From positions 1-32,361 of the forward strand of contig DATFLY010000152.1 of NCBI GenBank assembly GCA_035267185.1: a DNA stretch of 32,361 bases, in the 5' to 3' direction. The notes below the pieces were generated by a model. The model was not told the DNA's origin. It saw only the letters and a list, made by a program, of their open reading frames with translations, and did not search any database. Below, in pieces: positions 22,803-31,176 of the stretch. The first letter of the stretch is position 1, and each line of letters starts with the position of its first letter. The stretch comes from JAUIBE01 sp035267185. Its GTDB lineage: Bacteria; Pseudomonadota; Gammaproteobacteria; Xanthomonadales; SZUA-36. A program made the translations under genes and the position numbers.

Positions 22803-23719
22803 GCCGGCACCCCTGCGATCTGCTGCCCACGTTTTGCCAGCTTCGGCTCCAGGGCATCCTGGATGGCGTCCGAAAGAAGAATCAACCCGAGCAAAAACGT
22901 AAACAGGAATGCTGAAGCAGCGATGAAGTTTCCGAAGTGTCCGGCGATGACTTCCTGGGTGCTCTCGGCCAGCATCAGGCCCCAGCTGACACCATCCTGC
23001 ACGCCCAGGCCGAGGAAGCTCAGGATCACTTCGGTCTTGACCGCTGCAACAAATACAAGGGTGCCCTGCACCAGTAAAATATGCATTGTATTTGGCAGAA
23101 CATGACGGATCACGATGCGCCAGGCCGGTAATCCGATTGCCTGGGACGCCTTGACAAAATCCTGGCCCTTGAGCCGCATCACCTCAGCCCGGATCAGGCG
23201 GGCTGTGGTGGTCCAGAATGTGAGGATCATGGCCAGGTGCATGGCAAATGAAAATCCCTGCAGAGCATAGGCCAGCGCTGCGACAAAAAGGTAGAAGGGA
23301 ATTGAATCCAGGACACCCATGATCCACAGCACAACGTCATCAATCCAGCTTGTGGCTCTCCATCCCGCCAGGGCGCCAAAAAGACCGCCCAGTAATGTCG
23401 ATGCAAGCGAAACGACCAGGCCGATTTCAAAAGCGGTGCGACTGCCGTAAACGGCACGCTCAAAGATGTCCTGGCCAAGCACATTGGTTCCGAACCAGTG
23501 ATTGCTACTCGCTGATTCCCAGCGTCCTCCATCGGCAATGGCCCAGTCCTGGCCCAGCCATCCCAGCCAGACACCCGCCGCCATAAGGAAGAAAATCAGT
23601 ACGATCACCAGGCCAAGAATTCCCCATGGATCAGACAGCAATGCCTGTTTCATCCTGGTCGCACCTGAGGCGGTACCCGGCGGTTTAATTGATGAAAAAC
23701 GGGCAGGGGGAAGGTTCAA
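22799..23719 (-). CDS. Peptide ABC transporter permease, DppC/OppC/YejE type
   Basis: A 306-residue inner-membrane permease with about six helices. An N-terminal helix (about 34-54) is followed by the usual periplasmic segment ending HWFGTNVLGQDIFERAVYGSR (about 79-99), a DppC hallmark. The cytoplasmic coupling loop EAA-like motif lies at KASQAIGLPAWRIVIRHVLPN. The start is TTG 23719: TGGAGG lies 7-8 nt upstream and the codon overlaps the preceding stop as TTGA. ATG 23653 is an alternative but would lose the overlap. Confidence 0.92.
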   Translation of the reverse strand: MNLPPARFSSIKPPGTASGATRMKQALLSDPWGILGLVIVLIFFLMAAGVWLGWLGQDWAIADGGRWESASSNHWFGTNVLGQDIFERAVYGSRTAFEIGLVVSLASTLLGGLFGALAGWRATSWIDDVVLWIMGVLDSIPFYLFVAALAYALQGFSFAMHLAMILTFWTTTARLIRAEVMRLKGQDFVKASQAIGLPAWRIVIRHVLPNTMHILLVQGTLVFVAAVKTEVILSFLGLGVQDGVSWGLMLAESTQEVIAGHFGNFIAASAFLFTFLLGLILLSDAIQDALEPKLAKRGQQIAGVPA

Positions 23720-24687
23720 GGAACTGCGCCTCCACTGTCAGCTACCGCCTGTTCTATCCGGGGATCAAAAAGCCGGTAAAGCATGTCGGCCAGTAGCTGG
23801 ACCAGCACAAAACCGATCGCAGTGAATGCCACGACTGCCTTGAGAACCGGTTGGTCACCGTTGGTGATGGCATCAAAAGTAACTTTCCCGATGCCCGGAA
23901 TACCAAAATAATTTTCCAGCAAAAGGCTTCCGGAAATCACGATCAGAGGAATTGAAAACAGCACTCGCGTGGTGATCGAGTTCATGCTGTTGGCCAGCAC
24001 GTGTCGGGTCATGATTACCAGTGCTGAAGCACCGAAAGCTCGTGCCGTGCGTATGTGTTCCTTTTGCGCCTCCTCAATAAAAATTGAGCGATAAAAACGC
24101 GTGTTGTAGCCCAGGCTCACGATTATCAATGCAAGTGTGGGTACGGTCACGTGGTAGAGATAAGAGGAGAAGTCGAAAACCTGCCAGCCTCGCACCGGAA
24201 AGAGATTGAGTCCGTATGGAGTGCACAGCAGAACCTGCAACGCGATGATGATGACCAGGAAACTGAGACTCATGCCTGTCACGGAGAGCGCCGTGATGAT
24301 CCGGTCCAGCCAGTTTCCCCGGTGCCAGGCGGCAAGCATGGCCAGGGCAATGGCAAACAGATTGCCAAGGATGAACCCGGGAAGCACCAGTGCCAGTGTG
24401 ATGGGTAACGTGCGGGCAAGAATTGAACCCACCACTTCGCCACTGGAATCTGAATTTCCGAGATCGAGCGTTGCGATGTCTTTCAGGTAATCAAGGTAGC
24501 GTTGAATGAATGGCTGGTCGTATCCGAGCTGCTTGCGGATGTTCTCAATCTGCGCCTGGGTGGGATTTTTTCCAAGCAGGCCGTAGGTTCGGTCGGGTCC
24601 GAACCACACCATCAGGATGAAGCTGATCAGGGTGACGCCAATGATCAGCAGCAGGCTGTTGCCGATCTTGCGTAACAGGTAAGTCAC
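23716..24687 (-). CDS. Peptide ABC transporter permease, DppB/OppB/YejB type
   Basis: A 323-residue inner-membrane permease starting with the typical YLLRKIGNSLLLIIGVTLISF helix. DppB features include GPDRTYGLLGKNPT, IRKQLGYDQPFIQRYLDYL and a coupling-loop motif RTARAFGASALVIMTRHVLAN. GTG 24687 is the chosen start because the family alignment begins there and it overlaps the TAG stop of the binding-protein gene by one base. The frame runs open to 24780 inside the binding-protein gene, but those residues are not expected. Confidence 0.9.
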   Translation of the reverse strand: MTYLLRKIGNSLLLIIGVTLISFILMVWFGPDRTYGLLGKNPTQAQIENIRKQLGYDQPFIQRYLDYLKDIATLDLGNSDSSGEVVGSILARTLPITLALVLPGFILGNLFAIALAMLAAWHRGNWLDRIITALSVTGMSLSFLVIIIALQVLLCTPYGLNLFPVRGWQVFDFSSYLYHVTVPTLALIIVSLGYNTRFYRSIFIEEAQKEHIRTARAFGASALVIMTRHVLANSMNSITTRVLFSIPLIVISGSLLLENYFGIPGIGKVTFDAITNGDQPVLKAVVAFTAIGFVLVQLLADMLYRLFDPRIEQAVADSGGAVP

Positions 24688-26492
24688 TATTGAGTCAGGT
24701 CGGGTTCGACCTGGACGAACCGAAAGAAGCCCCCGCCGATGAATGAACGGTCCGGAACCATTGTCACTTTGCGGTTCCACATCAATATCAGTGTCCTGGA
24801 GATGCCGGCAATTGCTGCGCAGTCCTTCATTACCAACCGGTTCATGTTGTTATACATCGTGGTTCGCATCGGTGAAGGCTGCATGGTTGAACTTGCGCGA
24901 TACAGCTCGTTGAACTCATCGTCGTCGTAATTGGAGGTGTTTGAGCCCGGCGACGCATTGGGTCCATAGAACAGCTGAATGGTATTTTCGGCATCGGGGT
25001 AATCCATGATCCAACTGGCTGTGATCAGCATGACCTCCCTGTTCTGGAAGGCGCGGGAATAGTCACCATAACTCGCATACGTTAATGGCTCGATCTTTTC
25101 GACCGGATATCCGATTTCATTCACGAAACTTCGAAACTGTTCGAACATCTGCCGCGTGGTGACGCCTGACACCATCCCATACTGAAGTGTTGGTAAATTG
25201 TCCTCGTGCCAGCCGTTTCGGAGCAGGAGATTGCGTGCACCATCCGGGTCATGACTCACATAATCGAAGTCCTGGTCCGATTGATACTCCGGCGTGGTCG
25301 GTGGAATGATGCCAGGAAAAACCTTTCCGAGCCCGTAGTAGAAGACTTCGTTGCGCTTGTGCCAGTCAAAGCCTTTGACAATCGCACAGCGCAACGCACG
25401 GTTTCGTTCATTGCGTTCCGGGTCGGGGTGGATACCAATCTGCGGGTCACTCATATTAAAGTAAGTCATGACCAGGCCCGACTCAAGGCTGGCGTCCATT
25501 GAAAACCGGTCTTCGAAACGAGCATTGAGCGCAGGTGGATTCCTGCTTTCGAGAATCGCGTCAAACTGGCTGACCGGAACCTTGATGAAGTCTGTTTCGC
25601 CGGCAATGAACGCGTTCCATCTAGCAGCGTCTTCAACAATAAATTCCACCTCGATGCGATCAGTGAAGGGCGGTATCTTTCCTTCAAGCGATTCGAGCTC
25701 AGGGCTGGATTGCAGTTCAGCATCATAGCCCTCACGGGCCAGGCTGAACGGCTCTTCGCGAAATCCCGGGTTACGCTCAAGCACAGCCCGGGCGGAATCG
25801 AAAGACGTCAGACGATATGGTCCGGAACCCACGGGATTCAGGGATAATTCAGCGCCATAGTGCTCTGCTGCCTCCCTGGGAACGATGGCCGAAAAGCCCT
25901 GCGTCAGTGTATGGGTAAGTTGGGGGAAAGGCTGAATCAGCTGAACCTGTATGGTGCGGTCATCGAGTGCCCGCAAACCGGGAACTTCCCGGTCATGATC
26001 TGCCCCGTTTTCCTGCCATTCATCCATTCCCACAATTCTTCCTGCCCATAGCCAGGAGCCGCTCGAACGTACTTCCGGGTCAAAATGACGTTTAATCGAA
26101 TAAACGAAATCCTGCGCGGTGACCGCACGACCCCTTCCGTTTTCAAAAACCGGGTCATCAATAAAATGCACGCCGGGCTTGATGCGAATCGTGTAAATCA
26201 GGCCATCATCAGAGACCTGTGGCATACCCTCGGCGAGATTGGATTCCAGTTCATAGGGACGGGCAAGATATTTGTAGCGGTAGAGCGTGTCGTAAAGATT
26301 GACAGCGAAGAATTTCGCATAAATGTTGGATGCCTGGGCAGGGTCGAGGTTGGTGGGGGCACCATCCATGGCATGCCGATACACTGAAATTTCGCCGTCG
26401 GCCGAAGGCTCGGGCGGCTCCTCCACACAGGCAGTCAGTGTCAGGGACAGCAACAGGGTGCATGCCCTGCACAGGTCGTCCAGTTTGCTCAT
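24687..26492 (-). CDS. Peptide-type ABC substrate-binding lipoprotein (SBP family 5)
   Basis: A 601-residue periplasmic solute-binding protein tethered by a lipobox Cys22 (LTLTACVEE). Family 5 features: an opening GAPTNLDPAQASNIYA, the VTAQDFVYSIKR motif (usual: TAxDVxYSxxR), NPVGSGPYRLTSFD and FNMSDPQIG. Full length. It feeds the two permeases and double ATPase directly downstream. Peptides are the likely ligand, though family 5 also includes binders of nickel, heme and other solutes. It lies 54 nt downstream of mlaA on the same strand, so read-through from the mla operon is possible. Confidence 0.92.
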   Translation of the reverse strand: MSKLDDLCRACTLLLSLTLTACVEEPPEPSADGEISVYRHAMDGAPTNLDPAQASNIYAKFFAVNLYDTLYRYKYLARPYELESNLAEGMPQVSDDGLIYTIRIKPGVHFIDDPVFENGRGRAVTAQDFVYSIKRHFDPEVRSSGSWLWAGRIVGMDEWQENGADHDREVPGLRALDDRTIQVQLIQPFPQLTHTLTQGFSAIVPREAAEHYGAELSLNPVGSGPYRLTSFDSARAVLERNPGFREEPFSLAREGYDAELQSSPELESLEGKIPPFTDRIEVEFIVEDAARWNAFIAGETDFIKVPVSQFDAILESRNPPALNARFEDRFSMDASLESGLVMTYFNMSDPQIGIHPDPERNERNRALRCAIVKGFDWHKRNEVFYYGLGKVFPGIIPPTTPEYQSDQDFDYVSHDPDGARNLLLRNGWHEDNLPTLQYGMVSGVTTRQMFEQFRSFVNEIGYPVEKIEPLTYASYGDYSRAFQNREVMLITASWIMDYPDAENTIQLFYGPNASPGSNTSNYDDDEFNELYRASSTMQPSPMRTTMYNNMNRLVMKDCAAIAGISRTLILMWNRKVTMVPDRSFIGGGFFRFVQVEPDLTQ

Positions 26493-26546
26493 ATTGCCAG
26501 CTTAGCCCAGCCAGGCCTCGGGCACCAAGACTGAATGGGTTTCCGC

Positions 26547-27305
26547 CTACTCGTAATCCTCGAGGAGTGCGTCGTAATCAGGGCTGGGCGGGTTGCCGTT
26601 GTAAATCTCAAATTCGCGGCGCTGAAGGTATACATCCCTGATCAGGACATAAGGATCCTCAGCCCCCTGGATATCCTGCTCCAGCGGCAGAAGCTCGGCA
26701 CGCAGCGAAATGAGGTCAATCACGAGAGGTACGTAATTGTGCTTTTCCCTGGCGTAGTAGGTGACAGGACTGAGGTAGCCGTAAAGTGAACGGCCGAACG
26801 TGTCTCTGACTGTTCTCGGGCCCAGAAACGGGAGCACCAGGTAATTGCTCTTTTTCCAGCCCCAGACAGCCATTGTCTGGCCCAGGTCCTCATTAAAATC
26901 GGGATATCCGCTCCTGGTGGCGACATCAAAAAAACCACCCAGTCCAATAGTTGAGTTAACCAGGAATCGGCCTGTCTCGGTAATTGAGTCCCGAATCCGA
27001 CCCTGCAGAATCAGGTTGACGAAATCCACAGGCCAGTTCAGGTTGTTGAAAAAATTACGCACCCCGCGTTGCGGGCCGTCCGGCATCACGCGGTCATAAC
27101 CACGGGCGACGGGTTTGAAAACAGCGTTATCCACTGATGTATTGAACGCATGGGTTTTGCGATTAAAGCCTTCCCATGGGTCTCTCTCAGGATCAGTAAG
27201 GGTGGTTGGCTGAGTTGCACAGGCTGACAGCAACAAGGAGCAAAGCACCAGAATGGTGGACTGGAGGACTCGCTTGCTGCGATCTTGTTCAATCACGGCT
27301 TGCAT
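26547..27305 (-). CDS. mlaA: MlaA (VacJ) outer-membrane lipoprotein
   Basis: A 252-residue lipoprotein with lipobox Cys29 (LLSACAT). MlaA forms a channel in the inner leaflet of the outer membrane and removes mislocalised phospholipids from the outer leaflet. Family motifs: DPWEGFNRKTHAFN (42-55), VRNFFNNLNWPVDFVN (about 81-96), GRFLVNSTIGLGGFFDVA (about 112-129), EDLGQTMAVWG and LPFLGPRTVRD. Full length. The ATG overlaps the end of mlaB by 17 nt, so here mlaA is the last gene of the mlaFEDCB operon, unlike E. coli, where it is elsewhere. Confidence 0.96.
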   Translation of the reverse strand: MQAVIEQDRSKRVLQSTILVLCSLLLSACATQPTTLTDPERDPWEGFNRKTHAFNTSVDNAVFKPVARGYDRVMPDGPQRGVRNFFNNLNWPVDFVNLILQGRIRDSITETGRFLVNSTIGLGGFFDVATRSGYPDFNEDLGQTMAVWGWKKSNYLVLPFLGPRTVRDTFGRSLYGYLSPVTYYAREKHNYVPLVIDLISLRAELLPLEQDIQGAEDPYVLIRDVYLQRREFEIYNGNPPSPDYDALLEDYE

Positions 27306-27630
27306 TGTTTTCCCTTGATGGTGATCGATGGGTTAAAAATTCTTCTGCATCACATAGACGTGCGATCTTTAGCAGAGCATCTGGAGGATTGATGATTTCG
27401 ATCAGAGAATCTGATCCTGACTGCTTTCGAAACAGGGACTGCCATTCCAGCAGGAGAGTCAGTCCTGCACTGTCGATGCGCTCAACCTGATCGAGGTCAA
27501 TCTGCCCGGGCATACCCTGGTTACCGGACAATGTCTGCATGCTGTTGGCAAGGGTCATGACCGTGGCAAATGTCAGGTCGCCTGCCAGCCAGGCACGTCC
27601 GTTATCGGATTGCAGGGTCGCTTCACTCAA
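27289..27630 (-). CDS. mlaB: MlaB, STAS-domain subunit of the Mla ABC transporter
   Basis: A 113-residue cytosolic STAS protein that binds the MlaF ATPase and is needed for its activity and stability. The STAS core shows QIDLDQVERIDSAGLTLLLEW (43-63) with DSAG (53-56) at the usual loop. The start is TTG 27630, three nt after the mlaC stop; the next in-frame ATG is 25 codons in and would remove the first strands. The C-terminal tail is short and charged. Confidence 0.88.
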   Translation of the reverse strand: MSEATLQSDNGRAWLAGDLTFATVMTLANSMQTLSGNQGMPGQIDLDQVERIDSAGLTLLLEWQSLFRKQSGSDSLIEIINPPDALLKIARLCDAEEFLTHRSPSRENNASRD

Positions 27631-27633
27631 TGA

Positions 27634-28272
27634 TCAGGACTCTACAACTTCAATTTTGCCTGCACGCAAGTCGGCTGTGACCTGATCGATACCCTGTGAT
27701 GCGACCTTGGGGCCAAGCTGGTTGCGAAATGTCATCACGTAGGAGATGCCTTCAATGGTGACATCAAATACCTTCCAGCCATCGTCAGTTTTTCGGAAAG
27801 CATAATCAACAAGTGCAGCGCCTCCATTCTCCAGTTTCACCCTGGTTCGTACCCGGGTCAGCCTTTCATTGTCCTTCGGGCCGGACGGCATGATTTCCAT
27901 CTGGAGTTCGCCGCGAAATCTCAGCAAACCGGTCGCATAGCGATCAGTCAGCGCACTGCTCAGCGCCTCTCCGAATTCAGCTATTTTTTCCTGCGGAAGG
28001 CCACGTCCATGCCGGCCCAGAATCAGGCGGGCGCTGTATTCCTGGTCAAGCAGTGGCAACAAATCATCCCGAACCAGCGTTTTGAGTGCCTGCGGGTCCT
28101 GGTTGTATTCATCACGATTCTGATCAATTTTTGTCAGCAATTCGCCAGTCGTGTTCTGAATCAGCTCTGCCGGCGAAAGATCGTCTGCCCAGGCATTCAT
28201 GCCTGGAGCAAGCAGGACCACAATCAGCCACGCGTTTTGCCATATAAAAAATCTGTGTTTCGTTCTCATCAT
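27634..28272 (-). CDS. mlaC: MlaC, periplasmic phospholipid-binding protein
   Basis: A 212-residue soluble periplasmic protein that ferries phospholipid between MlaA and the MlaFEDB complex. A signal peptide covers about 1-30 (cleavage after AWA). The MlaC/Ttg2D family is recognised from PAELIQNTTGELLTKI, LLDQEYSARLILGRHGRGL and the strand series ending DGWKVFDVTIEGISYVMTFR. Two ATGs, 28272 and 28269, are equally possible. It sits 10 nt from mlaD. Confidence 0.94.
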   Translation of the reverse strand: MMRTKHRFFIWQNAWLIVVLLAPGMNAWADDLSPAELIQNTTGELLTKIDQNRDEYNQDPQALKTLVRDDLLPLLDQEYSARLILGRHGRGLPQEKIAEFGEALSSALTDRYATGLLRFRGELQMEIMPSGPKDNERLTRVRTRVKLENGGAALVDYAFRKTDDGWKVFDVTIEGISYVMTFRNQLGPKVASQGIDQVTADLRAGKIEVVES

Positions 28273-28282
28273 TATTTAGCCC

Positions 28283-28750
28283 TCATTCCTCCTCACCGCC
28301 TCCACCAAACAGGAATTTACCGATCAATTGTTCCAGCACTATGGCAGACTGAGTGATAAATAACTCATCGCCTTCCTGAAGCATTTCCGGGGAGCCGCCA
28401 GGTTCCAGACCGATATAGCGGTCTCCCAGGATTCCCGAGGTCAGTACTGATGCACCGGTGTCATTCGGAATCTCGTTGTAGCGCGAGTCAATCTCCATAT
28501 TAACCAGCGCTTCAAATGTGACAGGGTCAAGCGCAATAGATTCAACCAGGCCAACCGTGACGCCACCGATTTTCACCGGGGCTCTTCCGCGCAGATCGCC
28601 TACATTGTCGAAGCGTGCACTGACAATGTAAGTCTGATCGCCTATATCCTGACCAAAATCCGTGGCGCGAGTGGCAAGCCAGACCAGGGCGGCAATACCC
28701 AGCAGAAGGAAAATTCCGGAAGCGATTTCTACCCTGTAGTTCGCGCGCAT
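28283..28750 (-). CDS. mlaD: MlaD, MCE-domain subunit
   Basis: A 155-residue inner-membrane protein with one N-terminal helix (about 10-28) and a periplasmic MCE domain (about 38-120) containing GGVTVGLVESI and SGILGDRYIGLEPG. MlaD forms a hexameric ring through which lipid passes. The C-terminal helix IVLEQLIGKFLF is in the place where E. coli MlaD has its hydrophobic central-channel helix. GAGG lies about 8 nt before the ATG. Confidence 0.94.
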   Translation of the reverse strand: MRANYRVEIASGIFLLLGIAALVWLATRATDFGQDIGDQTYIVSARFDNVGDLRGRAPVKIGGVTVGLVESIALDPVTFEALVNMEIDSRYNEIPNDTGASVLTSGILGDRYIGLEPGGSPEMLQEGDELFITQSAIVLEQLIGKFLFGGGGEEE

Positions 28751-28780
28751 ATCTCTACCTCAATGAAATAATAGACCGTG

Positions 28781-29551
28781 CTAAACAAAAAATGACGTCA
28801 TAATGAAATCAAAAATCAGAACCAGAACAGAACTCAATACAACCGTATTGGTTGTGGCGGTTCCCACACCCGAGCCGGTGGGACGGGCTGTATAGCCGTA
28901 AAACACGGCGATCAGGCTGACCAGTCCGCCAAACACAAGACTTTTCCAGAATCCGCCCATAAAGTCCTTGCCAAAAAGGATGCCGGTTTCGAGCTTGCTC
29001 CAGAAAATTCCGGGATCCAGCCCTACCACCCCAACTGAAAACACGACGCTTCCAAGGATGGCCAGTGCATTAAACATGGCGGTTAGCAAGGGTACGGAAA
29101 TCAACCCTGCAAGAAAGCGCGGTAGCGCGACAACTTTTATCGGGTCAATTGCCATCAGTTCCATGGCATCGATCTGGCTGGTGGCCTTCATCAAACCAAT
29201 TTCAGCGGTAACCGAGGTGCCTGCCCGGCCGGCGAACAACAATGCAGTCAAAACAGGGCCCAATTCGCGAAACAGTGATTTACCCACCAGCAGGCTGACC
29301 TGGTCAGATGCGCCGAATTGTTCCAGGGCATTGATTGACTGTAGTGACAAGACCATCCCTACAAAAAATCCGCAAATCATAATAATGACCAGCGATCGGG
29401 CGCCGATCAGGTAAGTCTGCTGCAGGGTGCTGCTGATCATCGCGGGCGTCAGACGAATGGATGCCAGCATTCGTATCAGGAAGATCAGGCACTGGCCTGC
29501 GCGGGCAATCGGCCCCAGGCCCCAACGGGCCGTGTTTTGATCGGCAGTCAT
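28781..29551 (-). CDS. mlaE: MlaE, permease subunit
   Basis: A 256-residue inner-membrane permease with about five hydrophobic segments. The Mla/Ttg2B family is clear from the GARSLVIIMICGFFVGMVLSLQ block, LVGKSLFRELGPVLTALLFAGRAGTSVTAEIGLMK (coupling region) and a Gly-rich C-terminus. It works with MlaF as the lipid-transporting core. The ATG is one nt past the mlaF stop codon. Confidence 0.95.
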   Translation of the reverse strand: MTADQNTARWGLGPIARAGQCLIFLIRMLASIRLTPAMISSTLQQTYLIGARSLVIIMICGFFVGMVLSLQSINALEQFGASDQVSLLVGKSLFRELGPVLTALLFAGRAGTSVTAEIGLMKATSQIDAMELMAIDPIKVVALPRFLAGLISVPLLTAMFNALAILGSVVFSVGVVGLDPGIFWSKLETGILFGKDFMGGFWKSLVFGGLVSLIAVFYGYTARPTGSGVGTATTNTVVLSSVLVLIFDFIMTSFFV

Positions 29552-29552
29552 G

Positions 29553-30335
29553 TCAGTGCGCCGCGCTGGTCGCTGCCTTGCCGGCGTTGTAATGGAAAGG
29601 AATGGGACCGTCGACTTTGCCGTTCATGAACTGATCAACCGCTGGCTCGGTACTTTCCATGAGTTCATTCGGCGCGCCTTCACCTGCCACTTTGCCTTCA
29701 GCGATGATGTAGCAATAGTCCACGAGTTTTGCCATCTGGGCCACGTTGTGAGTCACAATCATGCTGGTTAGACCGAGCGCTTCGTTGGTTTCTCGCATCA
29801 GGGTGCGGACTGTGGAAATCGCAATGGGGTCGAGTCCGGTCATTGGCTCGTCGTAGAGCACCACCGCTGGATCCAGCACAACCGCTCGTGCCAGCGCCAC
29901 GCGCCTGGCCATGCCACCAGATAATTCATGCGGCATCAGCTCCTCGATTCCGGCCAGGCCAACCGCGCGGAGTTTTGTCCACACCAGGCGCCGAATCAGC
30001 GCTTCCGAAAGGTTCGTATGTTCCCTGACCGGGGTCGCGATATTTTCGAACACCGTCAGGTCAGTAAATAGTGCTCCGTTTTGCAGCAATACGCCCACAT
30101 GACGTCGCAGGCCTCGCAGTTCGCTATCGCTGAGTGCATTGACGTCTTTCCCATTAATCTCGATGGATCCTGAATCGGGTGTGAGCTGGCCTGAAATCAA
30201 TCTTAGTATGGTTGTTTTTCCAACACCACTGGGGCCCATGATGGCAACCATCCGCCCTTTTGGGATGTCCATGCTGACGCCGTTTAGAATGGTTTTGCTT
30301 CCCCGGCGAAATACGAGATTGCGAATGGTGATCAT
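29553..30335 (-). CDS. mlaF: MlaF, ATP-binding subunit
   Basis: A 260-residue ABC ATPase that powers the Mla lipid transporter. Walker A GPSGVGKT (34-41), Q-loop LLQNGALF (83-90), signature LSGGM (138-142), Walker B VVLYDEP (158-164) and switch His in VTHN are all present. The first gene of mlaFEDCB-mlaA, which runs without gaps larger than 30 nt. I see no convincing sigma-70 promoter directly upstream; GATAAT near 30350 is a possible -10 box. Confidence 0.96.
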   Translation of the reverse strand: MITIRNLVFRRGSKTILNGVSMDIPKGRMVAIMGPSGVGKTTILRLISGQLTPDSGSIEINGKDVNALSDSELRGLRRHVGVLLQNGALFTDLTVFENIATPVREHTNLSEALIRRLVWTKLRAVGLAGIEELMPHELSGGMARRVALARAVVLDPAVVLYDEPMTGLDPIAISTVRTLMRETNEALGLTSMIVTHNVAQMAKLVDYCYIIAEGKVAGEGAPNELMESTEPAVDQFMNGKVDGPIPFHYNAGKAATSAAH

Positions 30336-30443
30336 TGAGAGGTTTTGATGATTGCTTATTATCGTTGCAGCAAAGGGTATTGTAGTCGGTTTTTAACCTG
30401 ACCGGACGGTCCTGGGTGATATGTCGAAAATATTTCAAAACAC

Positions 30444-30474
30444 AAAAAAAGAGCGGAGGCTTGCGCCTCCGCTC
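30444..30474 (-). terminator. Intrinsic terminator of the candidate RNA gene
   Basis: On the minus strand GAGCGGAGGC pairs perfectly with GCCTCCGCTC (10 bp) around loop GCAA and is followed by seven T residues (30450-30444). A textbook Rho-independent terminator; the only transcript it can end is one coming from 30475 upward on the minus strand, where no protein gene lies. Confidence 0.9.
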
Positions 30475-30803
30475 TCGTGTAGTTTGTCGGAACTCCGCTT
30501 CTGGTGGACTGCAGATCCTCCTAGGCCTTCCCAACTTCGTCCTTCTCCGCCTTGCTCCGCCTCGCAGGTCAGGTCACGAGTAAACTACTCCCGTCTTTCT
30601 TTCTCGACGCTTCCGCCTAAGCTTCTGCGTCTATCTCAAGGGACCGCGTATCCCTCTCGAGTCACCCTTGTGGTACGACCGATCTATGGCAGAGTTCGGT
30701 CTGGGCGACGTATCCAGTACCACCTGGACACTTTACCGTTTTCTGTTGCCCTTCAACGCTTTCCGGCGGGTCGGCCTTCTGGCTCGGGACTTCGTCTAAC
30801 GGG
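30444..30803 (-). ncRNA. Candidate structured non-coding RNA, about 360 nt, class unknown
   Basis: A good sigma-70 promoter (30810-30838) and a strong terminator (30444-30474) bracket about 360 nt with no credible reading frame on the minus strand. The RNA would be purine-rich and contains 13 GGA triplets, against 7 on the opposite strand. Structure is suggested by GTGGTAC (30717-30723) pairing with GTACCAC (30670-30676), enclosing ACCGA/TCGGT (30696-30700 with 30678-30682), and by GACGC/GCGTC and GAGTA/TACTC hairpins. I looked for tmRNA, RNase P, 4.5S and 6S signatures and found none. The GGA richness suggests a CsrB/RsmZ-like role, but the motifs are not in canonical CANGGANG loops, so this stays a guess. 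Confidence 0.7.
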
Positions 30804-30809
30804 GGATCA

Positions 30810-30838
30810 AAGTTACTCCCGGTATGAATTTCTGTCAA
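30810..30838 (-). promoter_or_regulatory. Sigma-70 promoter of the candidate RNA gene
   Basis: On the minus strand TTGACA (30838-30833, perfect -35) is separated by 17 nt from TAACTT (30815-30810, -10-like). The predicted start is near 30803. This spacing and the perfect -35 make it the best sigma-70-like promoter I found in the window. Confidence 0.75.
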
Positions 30839-30864
30839 ACACGAAAAAGGACAACTTAGGAACG

Positions 30865-30898
30865 GAAATTCACAATGTCTCTCATCAGAAATTCACAA
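30865..30898. promoter_or_regulatory. Two direct repeats upstream of the RNA promoter
   Basis: GAAATTCACAA occurs at 30865-30875 and again at 30888-30898, a 23-nt period, close to two helical turns. On the minus strand both read TTGTGAATTTC and lie about 60-95 nt before the predicted start of the RNA, a usual place for an activator. They resemble half of a GacA-type palindrome only weakly. Confidence 0.5.
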
Positions 30899-31176
30899 GT
30901 TGCTGAAAGCAATAAAATCGTGATGTTTGGCAAATAATTTTCTTTGCGACGAAGCGAATTGATTGCTCAAAATTAGTACAGCTTGCTGGGGCAGGCCAGG
31001 CATCAAAAAGGCCGGTTGTTGGTGCCAGATGACTGATAAGATGAAAGACCAGGCATTGATAATAGTTACCGAAAAGAGACTATCTTCACAATCCAGGTCT
31101 GATTGCCGGAAAAATAACAAGGAAAAACAGGTATGCGCATCAATGATTCTTCATCTGTTCCCCAGGAAACATCGAA
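30899..31176. other. A/T-richer intergenic stretch upstream of the permease
   Basis: I see no gene in this part. A possible plus-strand promoter is TTGATA (31056-31061) and TATCTT (31081-31086), but the 19-nt spacer is long. AGGA lies about 9 nt before the permease ATG at 31177. Confidence 0.3.

Noticed and set aside
30444..30803. tmRNA, RNase P RNA, 6S RNA or 4.5S RNA
   Set aside because: No tag-peptide frame or tRNA-like ends, no GAGGAAAGTCCGGGC-type RNase P core, no 6S-type long bulged helix and no SRP GGAAGGAAGCAGCC-type loop. A CAGGTCAGGTC string at 30575-30585 on the plus strand is a short chance match to 4.5S RNA.
30876..30890. Hammerhead ribozyme core (CTGATGAG on the minus strand)
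   Set aside because: The required GAAA after stem II and the flanking stems are missing.
30421..30906. Plus-strand reading frame of 161 codons over the candidate RNA
   Set aside because: Composition is unlike a protein here (Ser/Arg/Pro-rich, no fold pattern), it has no ribosome site, and it runs antisense through a perfect terminator and promoter.
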